Assembly (NCBI GenBank): GCA_030433335.1
Contig: JAUILL010000002.1
Location: forward strand, 1 to 64,000
Length of the DNA stretch: 64,000 nt
Direction: 5' to 3'
From: Alphaproteobacteria bacterium
GTDB lineage: Bacteria > Pseudomonadota > Alphaproteobacteria > Rhodobacterales > Rhodobacteraceae
The notes under the pieces were generated by a model that saw only the letters and a program-made list of their open reading frames with translations, ran no database searches and had not been told where the DNA came from. Shown piece by piece: positions 45,933 to 54,753 of the stretch. The translations under genes were made by a program, and so were the position numbers. Position 1 is the stretch's first letter; every line of letters begins with the position of its first letter.

Positions 45933-47267
45933 TTAGGCCTTGAATCCGCGCGCTTTGACGACCTGCAGCAAGGGCATGACGTCCGACATGTCGGGGCCAC
46001 GGTCCTGACCGGTGACAGCGCGGCGTAGGGGCATGAATAGACCCTTGCCTTTGCGGCCGGTGGCGTCCTTTACGGCAGAGGTCCAGTTGCCCCAAGTGTC
46101 GCCATCAAACGGACCTTCGGGCAGCAGGGTCATCGCCTGCTCGATCGTTTCGCGGTCTTCGTCGGCGACTTTGGGCTCTGCGCCATCGCGGAACAGCTCC
46201 CACCAACCTTTCAGATCATCCAGCACGGTGATGTTCTCGCGGCTGACGGTCCAGAACTGTTCGGCCAACTCGGCAGGAACGCCAAGCTCTGCGATCAGCG
46301 GCGCAACTTCCGAATAAGGCTTCGCCGCGTTGATGCGCGCGGTCAGCGGGTACAGATCATTGCTGTCGAACTTGGTCGGAGCCGAGCCGAACTGGCCGAT
46401 ATCAAAGCCTTCGATCAGCTCTTCCATCGAGGTCCGCAGTTCCACAGGCTGGGACGAGCCCAGACGCGCCATCAGCGACAGCAGCGCCATCGGCTGCACG
46501 CCAGCAGCACGCAGATCACGAAGCGACAGGGTGCCCAGACGCTTGGACAGTGCCTCACCCTGCGGGCCGGTCAGCAGCGAATGGTGCGCGAAGGCAGGGT
46601 GATCATGGCCCAAGGCGCGCATGATTTGAATCTGGGTCGCGGTGTTGGTCACGTGGTCAGAGCCGCGCACGACGTGGGTCACGCCCATGTCGGTGTCATC
46701 CACAACCGACGCCAGCGTGTACAGCATCTGGCCGTCCGCACGGATCAGCACGGGGTCAGAGACCGAGGCTGCGTCAATCGACAGATCACCAAGGATGCCG
46801 TCGGTCCACTCGATCCGCTCTTGATCCAGCTTGAAACGCCAAACGCCAGCGCCACGCTCGGCGCGCAGTTTTTCCTTTTCCTCGTCCGACAGGGCCAGTG
46901 CGGCGCGGTCGTAGACAGGGGGCTTGCCCATGTTCAGCTGTTTCTTGCGCTTGAGGTCCAGCTCGGTCGGGGTCTCAAAGCATTCATAGAAGCGACCCAT
47001 TTCGCGCAGTTTGCGCGCGGCGTCCTCATACCGATCAAGACGCAGGGACTGGCGTTCGACTTGATCCCATTCGATCCCCAGCCATTCCAAATCCTGCTTC
47101 AGAGCATCGACATACTCTTCTTTCGACCGCTCGGGGTCGGTGTCGTCGATGCGCAGGATGAATTTGCCGCCCTCTTTGCGGGCGATCAGGTAGTTCATCA
47201 GCGCGGTGCGCAGGTTGCCAACGTGGATGTAACCGGTCGGCGAAGGGGCAAAGCGGGTGGTCGTCAT
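45933..47267 (-). CDS. gltX: Glutamyl-tRNA synthetase
   Basis: A 444-residue class I synthetase that charges tRNA with glutamate. HIGH-type motif: FAPSPTGYIHVGNLRTAL (residues 5-22). KMSKS-type motif: EALSKRLGTLSL near residue 236. Its length is at the short end of the family. Many alphaproteobacteria have two GltX proteins, one of which charges tRNA-Gln for later amidation; I cannot tell which this is. The start at 47267 follows AGGAG. Confidence 0.93.
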   Translation of the reverse strand: MTTTRFAPSPTGYIHVGNLRTALMNYLIARKEGGKFILRIDDTDPERSKEEYVDALKQDLEWLGIEWDQVERQSLRLDRYEDAARKLREMGRFYECFETPTELDLKRKKQLNMGKPPVYDRAALALSDEEKEKLRAERGAGVWRFKLDQERIEWTDGILGDLSIDAASVSDPVLIRADGQMLYTLASVVDDTDMGVTHVVRGSDHVTNTATQIQIMRALGHDHPAFAHHSLLTGPQGEALSKRLGTLSLRDLRAAGVQPMALLSLMARLGSSQPVELRTSMEELIEGFDIGQFGSAPTKFDSNDLYPLTARINAAKPYSEVAPLIAELGVPAELAEQFWTVSRENITVLDDLKGWWELFRDGAEPKVADEDRETIEQAMTLLPEGPFDGDTWGNWTSAVKDATGRKGKGLFMPLRRAVTGQDRGPDMSDVMPLLQVVKARGFKA

Positions 47268-47366
47268 AGCGTTCTCCTGTTGGGCGTTCATGTCCCACAC
47301 AGTCAGGGAAATGTCCACAATCGCCTGCGGCGGGGCGGCTGTGCGCCTGCCGCATGGCGCGGGGTC

Positions 47367-48149
47367 TTAGCGCAGCTTCGGCGGATTGTTCGGATCGCGG
47401 CCGGGGGCTTTGGGGCCCTCTTTCTGCTCGGGCTGGGGCAGATCGAACCGCAGGCCTACTTTGGCCAGCGCCGCAGACATCGGATCGGACGCGCGGAAGA
47501 AGGACACGTCGATGCTGCCCGCCTCAATCCCAGAGAAGGTCAGCGCGGCGTGCACGGCCCGCGCGATCGACGGCTCGGCCCCCGGCACGGGGTCCACGAC
47601 CCCCAACATATGGCCCATCGCGCCGCCTTCGTAGCGAACACCTACCAGATAGGCGAAACGTGCCAGACCTGCGGCAGAGGCCAAACGGCTGTCCAACGAG
47701 ACCAGCAGAGAGTCCGGCAATCCGCGCGGGGCCAGAAATTCCTCGATATTCGCCTCGCCCTCTTCGGGGGCAGACGACAGGGTATCGGTGATCCAACTGA
47801 TAGCTTCGGGGGGCAGCAACATCTCTGACGGTGCGACTGTTAGATTAACGCCAAGGCCGATCCCCTGCCCGTTCAGCATCTCTGCCAACACGCGGCCCGG
47901 GATCGCGGCATAGGGCGCCTCGCCCTCGGCGAACTGAGCGAGTCGCGCCTCGGTGTCGAACACCACGGCGAACTCAGTGTCATTGACCGGAAAGAGCCGC
48001 GGCTTGATCGTCTCGCCTTCGGACTCTTCTTCGAGCAGCAGGAAGAGTTCCGATCCGGACAGCACATCATAGAACCGCAGGCGTGCGGCCTCGCTCTCGG
48101 GGGCGGCGTCCATGGCGGCGTGAGCTTGATCCAGCAGTGTCTCAGTCAT
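47367..48149 (-). CDS. SseB-family protein
   Basis: A 260-residue protein whose N-terminal half resembles the SseB domain: DVLSGSELFLLLEEE, FPVNDTEFAVVFDTEARLAQF, and [13 protein letters not shown]. The C-terminal half matches the SseB C-terminal domain loosely, with a proline/lysine-rich tail. The function of cytosolic SseB-like proteins is not established; a serine-sensitivity enhancer in E. coli gave the name. It overlaps the preceding DNA-glycosylase gene by 8 bases. Confidence 0.75.
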   Translation of the reverse strand: MTETLLDQAHAAMDAAPESEAARLRFYDVLSGSELFLLLEEESEGETIKPRLFPVNDTEFAVVFDTEARLAQFAEGEAPYAAIPGRVLAEMLNGQGIGLGVNLTVAPSEMLLPPEAISWITDTLSSAPEEGEANIEEFLAPRGLPDSLLVSLDSRLASAAGLARFAYLVGVRYEGGAMGHMLGVVDPVPGAEPSIARAVHAALTFSGIEAGSIDVSFFRASDPMSAALAKVGLRFDLPQPEQKEGPKAPGRDPNNPPKLR

Positions 48150-48765
48150 CTAGCACCTCTTTGACCTTGGCCCGCAGCACCGGCAGCAGCTCTGCTTCGA
48201 ACCACGGGTTTTTCTTGAGCCATGCGGTATTGCGCCACGACGGATGAGGCAAGGGCAGGACACCGTTTTCCAGATGATCGCGCCATTCGGTCACTGTCTG
48301 AGTGACAGATGTGCGCCCGCCGATGTGCCATTTCTGGGCATATCCCCCCACCGCAAGCGTTAGCCGGACCGTGCCGAGCGCCTTGATCAACGGTCCGCGC
48401 CACGTTTTCGCACAGATGGGCGGGGGCGGCAGGTCTGCGCCTTTGGCGTCGTATCCCGGAAAACAAAAAGCCATGGGCAGGATCGCCACGCGGGAACGGT
48501 CATAAAACTGTTCTGGAGTCACACCCATCCAGTCGCGCAGACGGTCACCCGACGGGTCCGTGAACGGCTGGCCACTGTGATGCACCCGCATCCCAGGCGC
48601 CTGCCCGGCAATCAGCAAACGCGCATCAGAGCCAAACCAAACCACCGGACGCGGGCTGTGTCCGGTCACTGTCTGCGCAAATCGTTGCGCGCAGATACCG
48701 CATTTCGATAGTTCCGCTTTGAGAGCTTCTAACGCGGGTTGTCCTACATCGCGTTTTTTTGACAT
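48142..48765 (-). CDS. Uracil-DNA glycosylase superfamily protein
   Basis: A 207-residue member of the uracil-DNA glycosylase superfamily. Motif-like blocks: LIAGQAPGMRVHHSGQPFTD (about 50-69, the catalytic-loop region) and LPLPHPSWRNTAWLKKNPW (about 169-187), the DNA-intercalating loop. The cysteines near the N-terminus (KCGICAQRF) might bind a metal, but the full four-cysteine cluster of family 4/5 enzymes is not clear. It may remove uracil or another damaged base. Co-transcribed with sseB. Confidence 0.78.
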   Translation of the reverse strand: MSKKRDVGQPALEALKAELSKCGICAQRFAQTVTGHSPRPVVWFGSDARLLIAGQAPGMRVHHSGQPFTDPSGDRLRDWMGVTPEQFYDRSRVAILPMAFCFPGYDAKGADLPPPPICAKTWRGPLIKALGTVRLTLAVGGYAQKWHIGGRTSVTQTVTEWRDHLENGVLPLPHPSWRNTAWLKKNPWFEAELLPVLRAKVKEVLDD

Positions 48766-48845
48766 AGTTCCTGCAAAGTTTGCGCTTAGTTAACCGTTAA
48801 TCTACCTAAGAATAAGAACCGCCAAACATGGCACCGAGGCAAGGC

Positions 48846-49505
48846 ATGCTGGAATTCAGAAATGTCAGCAAGTCGTTCTGGACTGGAACGCAGCACAAAG
48901 TGATCCTAGATCGCGCGTCTTTTCGTGTCGATTTGGGAGAGTCGATGGGCATCCTCGCGCCGAACGGCACGGGCAAGACCACGGTCGTTAACATGATGGC
49001 CGGATTGGAAAAACCCGACGAAGGCGAGATTATTCGCGGGTGCAAAATCTCGTTCCCGCTGGGGTTTATGGGCGGCGTTATCTCGAAGCTGTCTGCGATG
49101 GAAAACGCCCGCTACATCGCGCGTCTTTATGGTTTGGACCCCGATTACGTCGAAGCGTTTTGCCGTTGGCTCTGTGGACTTGAGGAATATTTCGACCAAC
49201 CGCTCGGCACGTATTCGGCGGGCATGAAATCCAGATTTACGTTTGCGTTGATGCTGGCCTTGGACTTCGACATCTACCTGATCGACGAAGGGATGCCGTC
49301 CACGACGGATGTAGAATTTAACAAAAAGGCGGCCGACCTCTTGCGAGAACGGCTACGCACAACCACGATCGTGATCGTGTCACACCAGCCGGAGACGCTG
49401 GAAAAATACTGTCGCAAAGCTGCTGTCCTGATGCACGGGCAACTGCACATGTTCGACAGCCTTGAGGAAGCGAAGCAGCTGTATGACTACGAAACCAAAA
49501 GCTAG
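48846..49505 (+). CDS. kpsT: Capsule-polysaccharide ABC exporter, ATPase subunit (KpsT-like)
   Basis: A 219-residue ATPase of the capsule/teichoic-acid export type. Walker A: ILAPNGTGKTTVVNMMAG; signature YSAGMKSRFTFAL; Walker B IYLIDEGMPS; H-loop VSHQPE. It powers polymer export through a KpsM permease. The start at 48846 is preceded by GAGGCAAGG; an ATG at 48828 is possible. It overlaps the next gene by 23 bases. No kpsM is present in this window, which is unusual since the pair normally travels together. Confidence 0.88.
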   Translation: MLEFRNVSKSFWTGTQHKVILDRASFRVDLGESMGILAPNGTGKTTVVNMMAGLEKPDEGEIIRGCKISFPLGFMGGVISKLSAMENARYIARLYGLDPDYVEAFCRWLCGLEEYFDQPLGTYSAGMKSRFTFALMLALDFDIYLIDEGMPSTTDVEFNKKAADLLRERLRTTTIVIVSHQPETLEKYCRKAAVLMHGQLHMFDSLEEAKQLYDYETKS

Positions 49506-51075
49506 AAAATTCCGCATCAGCCGTGAGCCGCTATCCAAAGCCGTGCCAGAGGCGGAACCGACGCATCCCGAAGACACGCCGGAGACAACCGAGTCGCCGA
49601 CGATGGCGGGGGCTGTCTCCTCTCGAGCCGAGGTGGAATCAGAGGACGACATCGACGCGATCCGCAAAGAAGGCCTAACCGGTCGGCAGTTGCGTCTGGC
49701 GCGGAGACTGGCGCAGAAATACAATGTCCCAGCGACCTCTGATTTTGACGCCGTACGCCAGTTGCGCAAGCGCGGCATTGACCCGTTCCAGCGTTCGGCG
49801 TCCTTGGATCTCGTGGTGTCCGACCCCGAAGAAACCAAGCTGACCCAGCTGCCGCAGACCGTTCCCGAGCGCCGTCAGGAAACCCTGCCGAGCACCGAAG
49901 TCGCGGACGGCGAAAGCCCCGCCGAACGCCGTGCCCGCGAAATCGGCCGCATTCAGGCAGAGATCAGCAAGCGCCGCCGCAAAAAAACCGGCTTGCTAGC
50001 GCTTCGCCTGCTGTTCTTCGTCTTCTTGCCCACCGCAATCTGTGGGTGGTTTTTCTACTTCGAGGCGACACCGCAATACGCGACCACCTCGGACTTCATC
50101 ATCCAGACAGCAGACCAAAGCAGCAGTGCGGGCGGTCTGGGTGGACTGCTTCCATCGCAGATGAACACCAACCAAGAAGCCGTCGCGATTCAGCGCTATC
50201 TGCAATCACGCGAAGCTATGCTGCGTCTGGATGGCGAACTCGGGTTCAAGGAACATTTCCAGCAGCCATGGATCGACCCGATTCTGCGCCTATCGCCCGA
50301 TGCTACGAACGAGGAAGCCTACAAGCTTTATAAGCGCAAAGTGCAGATCGGCTACGACCCGACCGAGGGCGTCATGGGGCTCGAGGTGATCGCCGTCGCG
50401 CCAGAAGCCAGCAAAGCCTTCTCTGATGCGCTTATCCGCTATGCCGAAGAACGCGTCGACAGCCAGACCCTGCGGAAACGCGAGGACCAATTGAGCGAGT
50501 CGCGCAAATCCTTGGCCGAAGCAGAACGCTTGCGGCGCGAAGCCCAAGAGGCCTTGGTCGCGCTGCAACAAGAAGCGGCCATCGTCGACCCCGAGGGCGT
50601 CATCGGCTCGCTCCGTCAGCAAATCACCCAGCGCCAGATCGAATTGCAAGAAAAGCAGCTGCAGCTTCAGGCTTTGCTCGACAACTCGCGCCCGAACCAA
50701 AGCCGTGTCGACGGTGTTCAAGGCGACATCCGCCGCCTGCAATCCGCGATCGCGCAACTAGAGACTCGCATGAACGAAGCGACTCAGGGTGAGGACTCTC
50801 TGGCCGCGATTTCTGCTAAAATCTCGCTGGCTCAGGCCGATGTTGCGACTCGTGATCTCCTCTTACAGTCCGCACTGCAGAATCTGGAGGCTGCCCAGAT
50901 CGAAGCCAGCCGCCAGACCCGATATCTGTCCCGCGGCGTAGAGCCCGTGGTGCCCGATCAGGCGACATATCCCAAGGCGTTTGAGAACACCGTGGTCAGT
51001 TTTCTGATTTTTGCCGGAATTTACCTCATGATCTCGCTCACAGCGTCGATCCTTCGTGAACAAGTCACAAGCTAG
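49483..51075 (+). CDS. kpsE: Capsule export inner-membrane protein (KpsE/CtrB-like)
   Basis: A 530-residue polysaccharide co-polymerase of the ABC-export type. The cytoplasmic N-terminal ~175 residues are long, low in complexity and charged, longer than in KpsE of E. coli. A membrane helix follows (LLALRLLFFVFLPTAICGWF). The large periplasmic domain has FEATPQYATTSDFIIQ and a long coiled coil (about 340-470). A second helix lies near the C-terminus (TVVSFLIFAGIYLMISLTAS). It links the ABC exporter to the outer-membrane channel. Co-transcribed with kpsT. Confidence 0.82.
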   Translation: MTTKPKARKFRISREPLSKAVPEAEPTHPEDTPETTESPTMAGAVSSRAEVESEDDIDAIRKEGLTGRQLRLARRLAQKYNVPATSDFDAVRQLRKRGIDPFQRSASLDLVVSDPEETKLTQLPQTVPERRQETLPSTEVADGESPAERRAREIGRIQAEISKRRRKKTGLLALRLLFFVFLPTAICGWFFYFEATPQYATTSDFIIQTADQSSSAGGLGGLLPSQMNTNQEAVAIQRYLQSREAMLRLDGELGFKEHFQQPWIDPILRLSPDATNEEAYKLYKRKVQIGYDPTEGVMGLEVIAVAPEASKAFSDALIRYAEERVDSQTLRKREDQLSESRKSLAEAERLRREAQEALVALQQEAAIVDPEGVIGSLRQQITQRQIELQEKQLQLQALLDNSRPNQSRVDGVQGDIRRLQSAIAQLETRMNEATQGEDSLAAISAKISLAQADVATRDLLLQSALQNLEAAQIEASRQTRYLSRGVEPVVPDQATYPKAFENTVVSFLIFAGIYLMISLTASILREQVTS

Positions 51076-51180
51076 AGGTAAAAGAGGGTTGCAGATTAGA
51101 TTCGAGCGCTAATTACTAGTGCAAAGTAACGAGTGCGTTCCTGCCCAGAATTTTAAACTATAGAAAAGAGTGTTTTTCAT

Positions 51181-52677
51181 ATGACCAAACCGATTGCCGA
51201 CGTGACACCCAACACTTGGGATTTCTTGCTGCGTCCGATGATCAAGCCGACAGGCTTCCGCGAGTACGACGCCCGCTGGAAGTACCCCGAGGAAATCAAC
51301 CTGCCAGGCATGACCGCTCTGGGACTTGGCCTTGGCACCCAGATGCGCAAGCGCGGCATTGAGCCCGTGATTGCCGTCGGCAACGACTATCGCGACTACT
51401 CGCTGGCCATCAAAAACGCGCTGATCCTCGGCCTGATGCAGGCGGGTATTCAGGTCAAGGACATCGGCCCTGCCCTGTCCCCCATGGCCTATTTCAGCCA
51501 GTTCCATCTGGATGTACCCGCCGTGGCTATGGTGACCGCATCGCACAACCCCAACGGCTGGACCGGCGTGAAGATGGGCTTTGACCGCCCGCTGACCCAC
51601 GGCCCCGACGAGATGGGCGAACTGCGCGACATCGTTCTGGGTGGTCTGGGTGAAGCTCACGAAGGCGGCTCGTACGAACTGATCGAAGGCGTCAAGGAAG
51701 CCTACATTCAGGACCTGATCGGCGACTTCAAAATGTCCCGCCCGCTCAAAGTCGTCTGCGCGACCGGCAACGGCACCGCGTCGGCCTTGGCCCCTGAGAT
51801 TCTGGAGCGTATCGGCGTCGAAGTCGTCCCCTCGCACAACGAGCTGGACTACACCTTCCCGAACTACAACCCGAACCCCGAAGCCATGGAAATGCTGCAC
51901 GACATGTCCGACACGCTGAAAGCGTCGGGCGCAGACATCGCGCTGGGTTTCGACGGTGACGGCGACCGCTGCGGCGTCGTCGATGACGAGGGCGAAGAGA
52001 TTTTCGCGGACAAAGTCGGCGTCATCATGGCCCGCGACCTGTCGAAGCTGTACCCCGGCTCGACCTTCGTGGCGGACGTGAAATCGACCGGCCTGTTTGC
52101 ATCGGACCCCGAGCTGCAGGAACGCGGCGTAAAGGCTGACTACTGGAAGACCGGCCACAGCCACATGAAGCGCCGCGTCAAGGAAATCGGCGCTCTGGCG
52201 GGCTTTGAAAAGTCGGGCCACTACTTCTTGGCCGAGCCTGTGGGCCGCGGCTACGACTGCGGCATGCGCGTCGCGGTCGAAATCTGCAAACTGATGGACC
52301 GCAACCCCGACATGTCCATGTCGGACCTGCGCAAGGCTCTGCCCAAGACCTACTCGACCCCGACCATGTCGCCCTACTGCGCCGATACTGAAAAGTACGA
52401 CGTGCTGGACCGCATCGTCGAGAAGCTGGTTGCCAAGGCAGATGCAGGCGACACCTTTGCTGGCAAAGCCGTCAAAGAGGTTGTCACCGTGAACGGCGCC
52501 CGCGTCATTCTGGAAAACGGCAGCTGGGGTCTGGTGCGCGCATCGTCGAACACCCCGAACCTGGTTGTGGTTTGCGAAAGCTCGGAGAGCGACGAGGAAC
52601 TGCGCGCGATCTTCAAAGAGATCGACGACGTGATCCGCACCGAGCCTGCGGTTGGCGAGTACGACCAGAAAATCTAA
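51181..52677 (+). CDS. Phosphomannomutase/phosphoglucomutase
   Basis: A 498-residue phosphohexomutase converting hexose 6-phosphates to 1-phosphates, the entry to GDP-mannose or UDP-glucose. The phosphoserine loop is VTASHNPNGWTGVKMG (about 118-133), the magnesium loop DGDGDRCG (about 258-265), sugar-specificity loop EKSGHYF (about 343-349), and phosphate-binding RASSNTPNLV (about 449-458). All four are intact. It stands alone with a terminator after it; the polysaccharide and capsule genes nearby need its products. Confidence 0.92.
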   Translation: MTKPIADVTPNTWDFLLRPMIKPTGFREYDARWKYPEEINLPGMTALGLGLGTQMRKRGIEPVIAVGNDYRDYSLAIKNALILGLMQAGIQVKDIGPALSPMAYFSQFHLDVPAVAMVTASHNPNGWTGVKMGFDRPLTHGPDEMGELRDIVLGGLGEAHEGGSYELIEGVKEAYIQDLIGDFKMSRPLKVVCATGNGTASALAPEILERIGVEVVPSHNELDYTFPNYNPNPEAMEMLHDMSDTLKASGADIALGFDGDGDRCGVVDDEGEEIFADKVGVIMARDLSKLYPGSTFVADVKSTGLFASDPELQERGVKADYWKTGHSHMKRRVKEIGALAGFEKSGHYFLAEPVGRGYDCGMRVAVEICKLMDRNPDMSMSDLRKALPKTYSTPTMSPYCADTEKYDVLDRIVEKLVAKADAGDTFAGKAVKEVVTVNGARVILENGSWGLVRASSNTPNLVVVCESSESDEELRAIFKEIDDVIRTEPAVGEYDQKI

Positions 52678-52700
52678 GTCCGGTTCCTCCGGACAAACGA

Positions 52701-52729
52701 AAGCCCCCGCGATTTGCGGGGGCTTTTTT
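52701..52729 (+). terminator. Rho-independent terminator
   Basis: Stem AAGCCCCCGC / GCGGGGGCTT with a 5-base loop and TTTT after it. It stops the mutase gene and, read on the other strand, also the convergent M3 peptidase gene. A second small hairpin GTCCGG/CCGGAC precedes it at 52678-52694. Confidence 0.92.
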
Positions 52730-52740
52730 GTTTCAGCGGA

Positions 52741-54750
52741 TCAGGCGACCAGCCCGCGTCCGCGCAGCAGCGCATCGACACCGGGCATCCGGCCACGGAA
52801 TGCCGTGTAGAGTTCTTCGGCCGGTTTCGATCCGCCCATAGACAGGATGTTGGACTGCAGGCTTTCAGCGGTTTTCTCGTCGAATGCGCCACCAGCCTCT
52901 TTGAAGGCATCAAAGGCGTCGGCGTCCATGACCTCGGACCACATGTAGCTGTAATAGCCGCTGGAATAACCGTCGCCCGAGAAGACGTGGGCAAACTGGG
53001 GCGTCGCGTGCCGCATCCCGATGGCTTGCGGCATGTCGATGCCCGCCAAAACCTCGGCCTGTTTTTGCAAAGCATCTTCGGGTGCAGCGCCGCGGTGGAA
53101 GGCCAGATCGACTAGAGCCGAGCCTAGATATTCGACGGTCTGGAAGCCCATATCATAGGTCGCGGCCCCAAGAACCGCGTCCGCCATCGCTTGGGGCATC
53201 GGCTCTCCGGTTTCCGCGTGGACCGCGAATTTCGCAAGTACCTCGGGCACTTCAAGCCAGTGCTCATAGAGCTGGCTCGGCAGTTCCACAAAGTCCCGCG
53301 CCACCGAAGTGCCAGACATCGAGCCATAGCGCACATCCGACAGCATCTGGTGCAGAGCGTGGCCGAATTCGTGGAACAGAGTGCGCGCATCGTCGTAAGA
53401 GAGCAGCGCGGGTTGCCCTTCGTCGGGTTGCGCAAAGTTGCAGACGTTCACGACGATCGGGGCCTGCGCCTCGGGCCAGCCAGCTTGGGACTGGAACGCG
53501 CTGCACCACGCACCGGAGCGCTTGGACGGACGGGCGAAGTAGTCGCCGATGAACACCGCCACGTGCTGACCATCGCGGGTCACGCGCCATGCGCGGGCAT
53601 CGACATGGTAGAGCGGAACGTCCAAGGGCTCGAACCGCAGACCGAACAGGCGGGTTGAGCAGTCAAAGGCCGCTTCGATCATTTTATCCAGCTGGAAGTA
53701 GGGCTTCAGCTTGGCCTCATCGAGATCATGCTCGGCCTGGCGGCGCTTTTCGGAATAGTAGCGCCAATCCCATGCCTGCAGGTCGCCGTTGATGCCGTCC
53801 TCGCGCATCATCTCGGTCAGTTTGGCGGCATCGGCGTCGGCCTGCGCTTTGGCAGGGGCCCAGACCTGCATCAGCAGTTCCTCAACCCGCTCGGGCGAGC
53901 CAGCCATCTCGGTCTCTAGCTTGAAGGCCGCGAAGTTGTCGTATCCCAGCAGTTTGGCGCGTTCTTCGCGCAGTTTCAGGGTCTCGGTCGCGATGCCGCG
54001 GTTGTCAGTCTCGCCACCATTGGCGCCGCGTGCGGCCCATGCGGTATAGGCTTTTTCACGCAGCGCGCGGTCGGGACAGAACTGCAGGAATGGCACGATC
54101 AGCGAGCGCGACAGGGTGATCACCGGCTTGCCATTCCCCGCACGGCGCGCGGCCGAAATCAGGAAGTCCGGCAGACCATCCAGCTGATCTTCGGCCAGTT
54201 CCATTTGCCAGCTGGATTCGTCCTTCAGCAGGTTTTGGGTGAACTGGGTGCCCAACGACGACAGACGCGACATCACTTCACGCATACGGTCCGCCTGTTC
54301 GCCAGTCAGCGCCGCGCCGGAACGCACGAACCCGCGACGGGTTAGGTACAGAAGACGAGCATCCTGTTCATCTAAGCCCAGCTCATCACGCTGATTCCAC
54401 AGGGTTTCCACGCGGTCGAAGAGGGCGCGGTTGTTGTTGATGTCGCTGTAGTGTGCCGACAGCTTGGGCGCGAAATCGCGCTGCAGCGCTTGACGCACGT
54501 CGTTCGAGTCGCTGCCCGCCACGTTGTAGAACACCGACAAAACCCGATCGAGCGCGAAACCCGACCCTTCGATGGCCAGCACGGTGTTGGCAAAGGTGGG
54601 GGCTTCGGGGTTGTCCGCAATCGCATCAATCTCGGCCTTGTGCTCGGCAAGGGCTGCGTCAAAGGCGGGGGCGAAATCGTCGTCGGAAAAGGCTTCGAAG
54701 CGGGGCAGACCGTAGGGGCCATCCCAAGGCTGCATCAATGCATCAGTCAT
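52741..54750 (-). CDS. M3-family oligopeptidase (Dcp/PrlC-like)
   Basis: A 669-residue zinc metallopeptidase of family M3. The zinc motif is TLFHEFGHALHQML (about 454-467, HEFGH), with the third zinc ligand Glu in the following helix. The N-terminal part is the all-helical substrate-restricting lid typical of Dcp and oligopeptidase A. No signal peptide is seen, so it degrades short peptides in the cytoplasm. Dipeptidyl-carboxypeptidase versus endo-oligopeptidase specificity cannot be told. It lies 3 bases after moeB. Confidence 0.9.
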   Translation of the reverse strand: MTDALMQPWDGPYGLPRFEAFSDDDFAPAFDAALAEHKAEIDAIADNPEAPTFANTVLAIEGSGFALDRVLSVFYNVAGSDSNDVRQALQRDFAPKLSAHYSDINNNRALFDRVETLWNQRDELGLDEQDARLLYLTRRGFVRSGAALTGEQADRMREVMSRLSSLGTQFTQNLLKDESSWQMELAEDQLDGLPDFLISAARRAGNGKPVITLSRSLIVPFLQFCPDRALREKAYTAWAARGANGGETDNRGIATETLKLREERAKLLGYDNFAAFKLETEMAGSPERVEELLMQVWAPAKAQADADAAKLTEMMREDGINGDLQAWDWRYYSEKRRQAEHDLDEAKLKPYFQLDKMIEAAFDCSTRLFGLRFEPLDVPLYHVDARAWRVTRDGQHVAVFIGDYFARPSKRSGAWCSAFQSQAGWPEAQAPIVVNVCNFAQPDEGQPALLSYDDARTLFHEFGHALHQMLSDVRYGSMSGTSVARDFVELPSQLYEHWLEVPEVLAKFAVHAETGEPMPQAMADAVLGAATYDMGFQTVEYLGSALVDLAFHRGAAPEDALQKQAEVLAGIDMPQAIGMRHATPQFAHVFSGDGYSSGYYSYMWSEVMDADAFDAFKEAGGAFDEKTAESLQSNILSMGGSKPAEELYTAFRGRMPGVDALLRGRGLVA

Positions 54751-54753
54751 AGT

